Below are positions 40,698 through 46,300 of a DNA stretch of 46,300 nucleotides, one piece after another; within the stretch, counting starts at the first letter, position 1, and every line of letters starts with the position of its first letter. Origin of the DNA: an uncultured Lachnospiraceae bacterium (GTDB lineage: Bacteria; Bacillota; Clostridia; Lachnospirales; Lachnospiraceae); assembly GCA_946566415.1 (NCBI GenBank), contig CAMNWW010000001.1:1-46300 (forward strand), read 5' to 3'. The notes beneath the pieces were generated by a model. The model saw only the letters and a program-made list of their open reading frames with translations, was not told where the DNA came from and made no database searches. The position numbers were made by a program, and so were the translations under genes.

Positions 40698-42839
40698 TTA
40701 TTTCCCGATCAATACCATCACACTTCTGGGACGGATTGCCACATGGCAGCCGGGCAGAGTTTTCGGTGTGTCGGACGGGACATCCTCCCAGGTATCCGCG
40801 GCGATTTCCCAACACATGGAGAAAGGAAGTTCCGGAAGCGTAACTTCTACCTGTTCCCAGTAAGCGTTGGAGGCGACATAGATGATCTGGGGACCGGTAT
40901 TCGTGTCTTGGCCGGCAAACATAACTCCTATATAATGGTCATAGGAGTGGAAGTCTCCCTGCCAGGGAGTGACTCCGTGGAAGCTGGTATCCGGGAATCC
41001 GCAGGTTCCGTCGCTGATGTTAGCACGGAGGATACGGTGCTCTTTCCGGAAACGGATCATATACTTGAAAAATTCAAAAATGTCTCTGTTCTTGTCCAAA
41101 AGACGCCAGTCCAGCCAGGAGGTAATGTTGTCCTGACAATAGGCGTTATTGTTGCCGAACTGGGTATTGCAAAACTCGTCTCCGGCGAGGAACATAGGGA
41201 TCCCCCGGCTGCACATAAGGAAAGCAAAGGCATTACGAATCATACGGCGGCGCAGCGTGTTGACCCCGGGGTCGTCCGTCGCTCCTTCTGCGCCGCAGTT
41301 CCAACTGTTATTATCATTCGCACCGTCGGTGTTGTTCCAGCCATTTTTTTCATTATGCTTTTCGTTGTAAGAAAACAGATCATACAATGTAAAACCATCG
41401 TGGCATGTAATAAAGTTGACGGACGCATTTTTTCGATGACGTTCCCCGTAAATATCACGGGAGCCAACCATACGCAGGGCGGCGGCCTGCGCCACGCCCT
41501 CGTCGCCTTTTAGATAACGGCGTATATCATCGCGGTAACGGCCGTTCCACTCAGCCCAGCGGTTCCACGACGGGAAGGAACCAACCTGGTACAGGCCGTC
41601 CGCGTCCCATGCCTCGGCAATCAGCTTGACATCCCCAAGGATAGGATCAAAAGCAAGCGATTCGAGCAAAGGCGGCTTGTTCATCGGGGTTCCGTCCTCG
41701 TTGCGCCCTAGGATGGAGGCGAGGTCGAAGCGAAATCCGTTGATGTGATAGGTGGTGACCCAGTATCGAAGACAGTTCAATATCATCTGGTGCACGATAG
41801 GATGGTTACAGTTCAGGGAATTGCCGCAGCCGCTGAAATTATAATAATATCCGTCCGGAGTCAGGAGATAATAAATATTGTTGTCAAACCCTTTGAATGA
41901 AAAGAAGGGACCATGTTCATTTCCCTCAGCCGTATGGTTAAATACAACGTCCAGATAGACCTCGATACCATTCTGGTTGAAGACCTGAATCAGATTCTTC
42001 AGCTCATTTCCTTCCCGGTTGTATTCCGTGCTCGCCGCATAGCTCGTATTCGGGGCAAAAAAGCTGACCGTGTTATATCCCCAGTAATTATAGAGTTTCT
42101 CTCCGTCTATCTCCCGGTAATCCTGCATCTCGTCAAATTCAAAGATAGGCATCAGCTCCACGACATTTACGCCAAGCTCTTTCAAATAAGGAAGCTTCTC
42201 CATCAGCCCGGCAAATGTACCGGGATATAGGACGTTGGAGGACTCGTGTTTTGTAAAACCGCGTACATGAAGCTCATAGATGATGAGGTCTTCCGTAGGT
42301 AAAAGAGGCGGATTCATATCGGCCCAGTCAAAATCGTCCTTTACCACGCGCGCCTTGTAGTGCTGTCCGTAGGGGGATGTGGCGCCCCAGGTGCTCTGTC
42401 CGGTGACAGCCTTAGCATAAGGGTCGAGAAGATATTTGTTACGGTTAAAGATCAAGCCCTTTTGAGGCTCATAGGGACCGTCTACCCGGTAGGCGTATTC
42501 AAACTCTTCAATATTCAATTTAAACACAATCATAGAATAAACATTTCCAATCCGGTAGTGCCCAGGGAAAGGAAGGACGGCAAAAGGTTCATTCGCTGTC
42601 CGGTGGAATAAAAGAAGCTCGATAGAAGTCGCGCCCTGGGAGTGCACTGTAAAATTGACGCCGCCCGGAATTGCGGTCGCGCCGTTAATCTCATAGAATC
42701 CGGGCCGGACCTCAAAGCCGTCCACGATATCCAGAGGAACAAGATGGATTGTGCGCGGGAGACTCAATTTTTCGACAAGGTTATCTTTTTCGTGCGAAGG
42801 CGCCATGCGCGGGGGCAGGTTATAAATATCATTTTTCAT
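40698..42839 (-). CDS. glgX: Glycogen debranching enzyme (GlgX / isoamylase type)
   Basis: 713 residues, GH13 family. It hydrolyses alpha-1,6 branches of glycogen or limit dextrins. The N-terminal CBM48-like domain covers about residues 40-170 (NFTVHSQGATSIELLLFH). The catalytic barrel follows: the first conserved region is VVFNHTAEG, the nucleophile Asp is in GFRFDLAS, the general acid Glu in LIAEAWDADG, and the third carboxylate in FITCHDGFTLYDL. GNNNAYCQDN and the C-terminal sheet domain match GlgX. AGGAGGACAACG precedes the ATG. A promoter candidate is noted at 42881-42909. The other glycogen genes are not in this window. Confidence 0.93.
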   Translation of the reverse strand: MKNDIYNLPPRMAPSHEKDNLVEKLSLPRTIHLVPLDIVDGFEVRPGFYEINGATAIPGGVNFTVHSQGATSIELLLFHRTANEPFAVLPFPGHYRIGNVYSMIVFKLNIEEFEYAYRVDGPYEPQKGLIFNRNKYLLDPYAKAVTGQSTWGATSPYGQHYKARVVKDDFDWADMNPPLLPTEDLIIYELHVRGFTKHESSNVLYPGTFAGLMEKLPYLKELGVNVVELMPIFEFDEMQDYREIDGEKLYNYWGYNTVSFFAPNTSYAASTEYNREGNELKNLIQVFNQNGIEVYLDVVFNHTAEGNEHGPFFSFKGFDNNIYYLLTPDGYYYNFSGCGNSLNCNHPIVHQMILNCLRYWVTTYHINGFRFDLASILGRNEDGTPMNKPPLLESLAFDPILGDVKLIAEAWDADGLYQVGSFPSWNRWAEWNGRYRDDIRRYLKGDEGVAQAAALRMVGSRDIYGERHRKNASVNFITCHDGFTLYDLFSYNEKHNEKNGWNNTDGANDNNSWNCGAEGATDDPGVNTLRRRMIRNAFAFLMCSRGIPMFLAGDEFCNTQFGNNNAYCQDNITSWLDWRLLDKNRDIFEFFKYMIRFRKEHRILRANISDGTCGFPDTSFHGVTPWQGDFHSYDHYIGVMFAGQDTNTGPQIIYVASNAYWEQVEVTLPELPFSMCWEIAADTWEDVPSDTPKTLPGCHVAIRPRSVMVLIGK

Positions 42840-43034
42840 TCGTTGTCCTCCTGATGTTAAAGGTACTTTTCCCTATGTTAATTATCGGCAAATTAGGCGG
42901 AATCGTTAATGGAGGGATCCGCCTTATTCGGCGAGAAGAAAAAGATTTACAAAAAGGGGCTGTTTTGATATATTTGATTATAGTGTTATAAGAAGGTCAT
43001 GGAGAATAATGAAAAGGGATAGGAAGCAAAAAAA
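42840..43034. promoter_or_regulatory. Divergent intergenic region between glgX and the amidase gene
   Basis: On the minus strand, TTAACG (42904-42909), 17 bases, GATAAT (42881-42886) is a candidate glgX promoter. On the plus strand, TTTACA (42946-42951), 17 bases, TATATT (42969-42974) is a candidate amidase promoter. AGGCGGA (42895-42901) and TCCGCCT (42918-42924) form a hairpin or operator that overlaps the glgX promoter. Confidence 0.5.
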
Positions 43035-43913
43035 ATGAAAAGGGTTAGAAAGGTTTTGGTATTATTGACCGCGGCGCTCATTCTCACCGGATGCGGAGAG
43101 AAACAGGAGGAGCCGCAAACAAAGGAGGAAGAAGAGGTTCAGAGAGAAGAAAAACAGGAGCAAGAGCCCCAAATAGACCCAATGGAAAAAATGAAAGATA
43201 TGATCGGCGAAGAAGGAGAGACAGGGCAAGAGATACCGGAGGATTCAGAAGAATCGGAGGAGCCGGAGCAAGAGGCGGGGAATGGATTTTTGATCGCGGT
43301 CGACGCGGGGCATCAGGAGCACGGAAACAGCGAACAGGAGCCGGTTGGACCCGGCGCGTATGAGACAAAAGCGAAAGTAGCCGGGGGGACCAGCGGCGTA
43401 TCGACAGGAGTTCCCGAGTATGAGCTTACGCTCCAGGTATCCTTAAAGCTGCGCGACGAACTCCAAAGGAGGGGCTATGAAGTGCTGATGATCCGGGAGA
43501 CGAACGACGTCAACATTTCCAATGCGGAGAGGGCGGCGGCCGCGAACGACGCCGGGGCGGACGCATTTATCCGGGTACATGCAAACGGAGCGTCGTCCAG
43601 CGGGGCGAACGGGATGATGACCATCTGCCAGACGCCATCCAATCCTTATAACGGAGCGTTATACTCCCAGAGCAGGTCTTTGGCGGACTGTGTTCTGGAA
43701 TGCGCGGTCGCGTCCACCGGCGCACGGTATGAGCGGGTCTGGGAGACGGACACGATGAGCGGCATCAACTGGGCGCAGGTGCCGACGACCATTGTGGAGA
43801 TGGGGTATATGACGAACCCGCAGGAGGATCAGTTGATGGCGACGGAAGAATACCAGATGAAAATTGTCTCAGGAATCGCAGATGGAATTGACAGATATCT
43901 GGGAAAGGAATAA
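43035..43913 (+). CDS. N-acetylmuramoyl-L-alanine amidase lipoprotein (Amidase_3)
   Basis: 292 residues. The signal peptide has lipobox LTGC (C20), so the protein is lipid-anchored outside the membrane. An acidic, low-complexity linker rich in Glu, Gln and Pro spans about 21-85. The catalytic domain, residues 92-290, has zinc ligands in context: VDAGHQEHG (His), LMIRETNDVNIS region, FIRVHANGASSSG (His) and TTIVEMGYMTN (Glu). It cleaves the bond between muramic acid and L-Ala in peptidoglycan. It resembles CwlD-type amidases but with a lipoprotein anchor. The next gene starts 12 bases on. Confidence 0.93.
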   Translation: MKRVRKVLVLLTAALILTGCGEKQEEPQTKEEEEVQREEKQEQEPQIDPMEKMKDMIGEEGETGQEIPEDSEESEEPEQEAGNGFLIAVDAGHQEHGNSEQEPVGPGAYETKAKVAGGTSGVSTGVPEYELTLQVSLKLRDELQRRGYEVLMIRETNDVNISNAERAAAANDAGADAFIRVHANGASSSGANGMMTICQTPSNPYNGALYSQSRSLADCVLECAVASTGARYERVWETDTMSGINWAQVPTTIVEMGYMTNPQEDQLMATEEYQMKIVSGIADGIDRYLGKE

Positions 43914-43925
43914 GGTGGGGAAACC

Positions 43926-45077
43926 ATGAAATGTCGATTTTGTAACAGAGAAATAAAGGATGGGGCGAAATTCTGCAGTTACTGTGGGAAAAGCCAGGAA
44001 GCGCCCCAGACTACACGGACGGATACCGGAAAACGTACTTCAAAGACGCCGATAATTATCATCAGCGTCCTGCTTTTGGTCTGCGCAGTGGGCGCGGGTG
44101 TGTTTGCGCTTCGCGGACTGGGCGGAAACCATGCGGAGAAAAAGGACGGACTGTTTGATTTTGGGGGCAGCCAGACGAAGGAAAACAGCCTGACAGAATA
44201 TCTGGAATATATTGGGACGGAATTTGAAGAGCTTCCGGATTCCTTTGAACATGAAGTGACGCATGAATTTGAGGATTATGACAGCATTGAGGCAAAAAAG
44301 GATGTGGAATATGCAGGCATCGAGGGCGAGGTCCTCTTTTATGGATACAATATCAAGAATGACGAGCTGGCGATGCCAACTGAAATCAGCTCTGTAAACT
44401 GGGTTCCAAAGGAACAGGATGCAGAAACTAGGGATAAGCTTATCAAACAAATGAATAAGGATTATGGAGAGTATGATGGTAAGGAGGTCCACACGGTAAA
44501 AGACAGGCAGTCAGACCCCAGCGGAGAGACAGAGATGCTGAAGTATACATACTATTACTGGGATGCCCGCGACGAATGGGATTATGACGTTAGTTTGGAG
44601 ATGGTAGAGTCTATAAATGGCAGTATAGAAGGCGCCGATATATGGAGGATAGGCATCTCACCCTGCATAGGAGAGCCGGACTCTGAGTACCTGAAACCCC
44701 TTCATAAGATTGAAAAGGCGTGTGAGGATAAAGATACAGAACTCATGGAAGAGGCCTTTTCGGATGCATTTTACGAAAGCACAGATATCACCAACGAAGA
44801 GGTGGTAGAGATGATGGAAGAAATGCAAGACAGTACGTCGGAGTTTAAGGTTTCTTTTGATGTAAAAAATACAGAAAGACTTTCGGCTACATGGGGATTT
44901 ATGACTTTATTCCTTGAGTATGGAGTTACAGAAAAGGTTCAAGATGTGAGGGAAAAATATATCGTTGACGCTGATTTAATCATGAGCACGGACGGGGAAG
45001 AAGAGACAGGGGAATTGACGATTATCGTCGGAAAAGATAAAGGGACATGGAAGATTATTTCCTGGGAAATTTTATAA
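43926..45077 (+). CDS. Zinc-ribbon membrane protein of unknown function
   Basis: 383 residues. N-terminal zinc ribbon CRFCNREIKDGAKFCSYCGK (residues 3-22, four Cys), a polar linker, one membrane helix (about 39-60), then an acidic extracytoplasmic region. Two weakly similar halves seem to follow, the first around 90-260 and the second around 265-383 (ACEDKDTELMEEAFSDAFYE, ending VGKDKGTWKIISWEIL). The layout of cytosolic zinc ribbon, helix and outside domain is common in Firmicutes and may link cytosolic and surface events. It is co-transcribed with the amidase by position. I recognise no enzyme motif. Confidence 0.8.
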   Translation: MKCRFCNREIKDGAKFCSYCGKSQEAPQTTRTDTGKRTSKTPIIIISVLLLVCAVGAGVFALRGLGGNHAEKKDGLFDFGGSQTKENSLTEYLEYIGTEFEELPDSFEHEVTHEFEDYDSIEAKKDVEYAGIEGEVLFYGYNIKNDELAMPTEISSVNWVPKEQDAETRDKLIKQMNKDYGEYDGKEVHTVKDRQSDPSGETEMLKYTYYYWDARDEWDYDVSLEMVESINGSIEGADIWRIGISPCIGEPDSEYLKPLHKIEKACEDKDTELMEEAFSDAFYESTDITNEEVVEMMEEMQDSTSEFKVSFDVKNTERLSATWGFMTLFLEYGVTEKVQDVREKYIVDADLIMSTDGEEETGELTIIVGKDKGTWKIISWEIL

Positions 45078-45186
45078 GGACAGAAACACGGAGCCAAAGC
45101 TGCTTATGCGAGCGGATTTCCCGCTTTGCAGCCGCGGTTCGCAGCCGAATTTTGTATGAAAATTTTGTGTGAAAATTAAAAAAACT
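45078..45186. repeat. Intergenic stretch with tandem 13-base repeat
   Basis: No gene. ATTTTGTATGAAA (45149-45161) is directly followed by ATTTTGTGTGAAA (45162-45174), one mismatch. A stem-loop with AGCGG/CCGCT lies near 45112-45127. GCAGCCG occurs at 45129 and 45141, similar to the element before niaR. Confidence 0.4.
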
Positions 45187-45215
45187 CTTGCATATTTCAT
45201 AAGAGTGTGATATTA
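45187..45215 (+). promoter_or_regulatory. Promoter of the tRNA pair
   Basis: TTGCAT (45187-45192), 17 bases, TATTAT (45210-45215), 35 bases before tRNA-Glu. A TATAAT at 45213-45218 would give a 20-base spacer. Confidence 0.6.
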
Positions 45216-45249
45216 TAATTTTCGGTCACCGTCGAGTGATAAGCGACAT

Positions 45250-45321
45250 GGCTCCGTGGTCAAGCGGTTAAGACATCGCCCTTTCACGGCGGTAACACGG
45301 GTTCGATTCCCGTCGGAGTCA
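45250..45321 (+). tRNA. tRNA-Glu (anticodon TTC)
   Basis: 72 bases. Acceptor stem GGCTCCG/CGGAGTC with one G-T pair, D loop GGTCAAGCGGTTAAGAC, anticodon arm CGCCC-TTTCACG-GCG-type with TTC, T arm ACGGG-TTCGATT-CCCGT, discriminator A. CCA is not encoded. Confidence 0.95.
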
Positions 45322-45361
45322 TTGATGCACATTTGATATACAGTTGCATATTATTTAGTAA

Positions 45362-45433
45362 GGCGCAGTAGCCAAGTGGTAAGGCGTGGGTCTGCAACAC
45401 CCTGATTCACCGGTTCAAATCCGGTCTGCGCCT
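45362..45433 (+). tRNA. tRNA-Cys (anticodon GCA)
   Basis: 72 bases. Acceptor stem GGCGCAG/CTGCGCC, anticodon loop GTCTGCAAC with GCA, T arm CCGG-TTCAAAT-CCGG, discriminator T as usual for tRNA-Cys. CCA is not encoded. Its 3' end faces the integrase gene and may be an attachment site. Confidence 0.95.
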
Positions 45434-45436
45434 CTT

Positions 45437-45474
45437 AAAAAAGCCCGGAAATTCAAGATTTCTGAGGCTTTTTT
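45437..45474 (+). terminator. Terminator after tRNA-Cys
   Basis: AAAAAAGCC (45437-45445) pairs with GGCTTTTTT (45466-45474), with further pairing of GGAAAT and ATTTCT in between. Confidence 0.85.
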
Positions 45475-45535
45475 ACTTTTTCAAATCACTCTAAAATGAT
45501 CGAAAAAATAAGGTGGTCGATAAGGTGGCACGAAA

Positions 45536-46300
45536 TTAGTGAACCAGCGCATCGACCAGATTTCCCTTCTTTTCGCTGTCCGTATGAAAATATGTACGTA
45601 ATAAAACTTCGTAGTTATCTCCAAGAATTTCCGCAGCCTCTTTTACTTCTCCCATATTTTTCGTATTACGAATCAGGTTTGTCGCAAACGCATGTCTGAG
45701 TGAATGCAGATTGTACTCCGGAATCTCCGCACGCTTACAGATTTTCTTTAATGTGTTGCCCAGATTCTGAAGCATGGGCGGATGTCCATTCTGTGTTGTC
45801 AATATCAGATCATTGTTAAAATGGTTCTTGCCATACAAATCCAACATACAGGATAAGGCAAATTCAGCCTCACGGTTTAAAGGAACTGTTCTTAAACTAT
45901 TTGGATATTTCGGAGCTGTTAATACAAGTTTGGTTTTTGCAGTGTCCTTTTCATCCCTGTTTACGACACGGCTTAAGGTTCTTGTAATTTTAACTCCTTT
46001 TCGCCCCATATAAGTTACAATGCTGCTTCTTCCAAGTCCGATCATTTCTCCGCCGCGCAGTCCTGTATTTAAAAGAAATACAATAGCTGGTCCGTAACGG
46101 TACATAAATCTTTCATTTTTGTTCGGGCTATATTCCATTGCGATTTCTTTGACAAGTTGCTGATGTTCCGGCGGCATGATCTGAATCTCCTTTGTTTCAA
46201 CAGCCAAAACGGACTCATCCGGCATTTCAACCCGGTTCATAATATTATACTTTTTGGCATAGTGAAAAACAGGCGGAAATCCTATACCAAAATGTATGCA
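45536..46300 (-). CDS. Tyrosine recombinase/integrase, N-terminus beyond the window
   Basis: At least 255 residues in frame to the right edge; the frame is open beyond the ATG at 46240, so the true start lies outside. Catalytic motifs: Arg in LLNTGLRGGEMIGL, His-x-x-Arg in LHSLRHAFATNLI, and the nucleophile Tyr in LLRTYFHTD. The usual LGH before the tyrosine reads LGD here. The gene points toward tRNA-Cys, about 100 bases away, the typical arrangement of an integrase at the end of an element integrated in a tRNA 3' end. It catalyses site-specific strand exchange. The element type (prophage, ICE or island) cannot be judged from this end alone. Confidence 0.88.
   Translation of the reverse strand, partial: CIHFGIGFPPVFHYAKKYNIMNRVEMPDESVLAVETKEIQIMPPEHQQLVKEIAMEYSPNKNERFMYRYGPAIVFLLNTGLRGGEMIGLGRSSIVTYMGRKGVKITRTLSRVVNRDEKDTAKTKLVLTAPKYPNSLRTVPLNREAEFALSCMLDLYGKNHFNNDLILTTQNGHPPMLQNLGNTLKKICKRAEIPEYNLHSLRHAFATNLIRNTKNMGEVKEAAEILGDNYEVLLRTYFHTDSEKKGNLVDALVH

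Noticed and set aside
1..46300. CRISPR arrays, rRNA genes, insertion sequences
   Set aside because: No regularly spaced repeats, rRNA sequence or transposase motifs were seen; the only recombinase is the integrase at the right edge.

Overview
The window looks like a chromosomal segment of a Gram-positive anaerobe of the Clostridia, most likely Lachnospiraceae. The reasons are strong AGGAGG-type ribosome binding sites, moderate GC, a four-subunit ferredoxin-dependent 2-oxoacid oxidoreductase, NiaR, a CvfB-like S1 protein, DUF1934 and AIM24-type genes, and a PD-(D/E)XK AAA-ATPase family that is abundant in gut Clostridia. I assign no species.

Layout. 1-916: 3' part of an AAA-ATPase/PD-(D/E)XK gene, with an in-frame stop near the window edge. 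960-8756: housekeeping block with a CDF metal transporter, acyl-ACP thioesterase, cvfB-like gene, a 77-residue protein, dnaE and pfkA. 8849-9470: DUF1934 gene with a structured leader. 9531-12755: AT-rich two-gene cassette, a HEPN-like protein plus an 897-residue double P-loop ATPase with a KGGVGR motif. This is the best candidate for an undescribed, probably defensive, system. 12826-15454: membrane-anchored protein, FKBP/trigger-factor-like lipoprotein and niaR. 15546-19511: 2-oxoacid:ferredoxin oxidoreductase operon plus a LysR regulator; the delta-alpha junction carries a frame-disrupting deletion. 19535-19817: a 28-codon hydrophobic peptide gene with a convergent antisense RNA, which looks like a type I toxin-antitoxin module missed by ORF length cut-offs. 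19813-22581: XRE regulator and metG. 22590-31265: accessory region of small, mostly unlinked genes (a frameshifted AAA ATPase, zinc ribbon, nitrilase, alkyltransferase-like, GNATs, DUF3788, HD, PepSY) ending in an intact paralogue of the first gene. 31316-35209: tatD, rsmA, AIM24-like and citrate synthase. 35382-40616: hydrolase, then a MarR regulator with a nested palindromic operator and a heterodimeric ABC exporter. 40698-42839: glgX. 43035-45077: amidase lipoprotein and a zinc-ribbon membrane protein. 45250-45433: tRNA-Glu and tRNA-Cys. 45536 to the edge: tyrosine recombinase pointing at the tRNAs, probably the left end of an integrated element.

Working together. tatD-rsmA and dnaE-pfkA are ordinary housekeeping neighbours. 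The MarR gene and the two ABC half-transporters form a regulated efflux unit with one degenerate and one canonical ATPase site. The HEPN and ATPase genes overlap by four bases and look co-translated. Three separate lesions occur in 46 kb: a nonsense codon, a one-base frameshift and a deletion fusion. They indicate either real gene decay in accessory and redox genes or sequence or assembly errors, and should be checked against reads. All functional statements are read from sequence and memory of families; no search was run.
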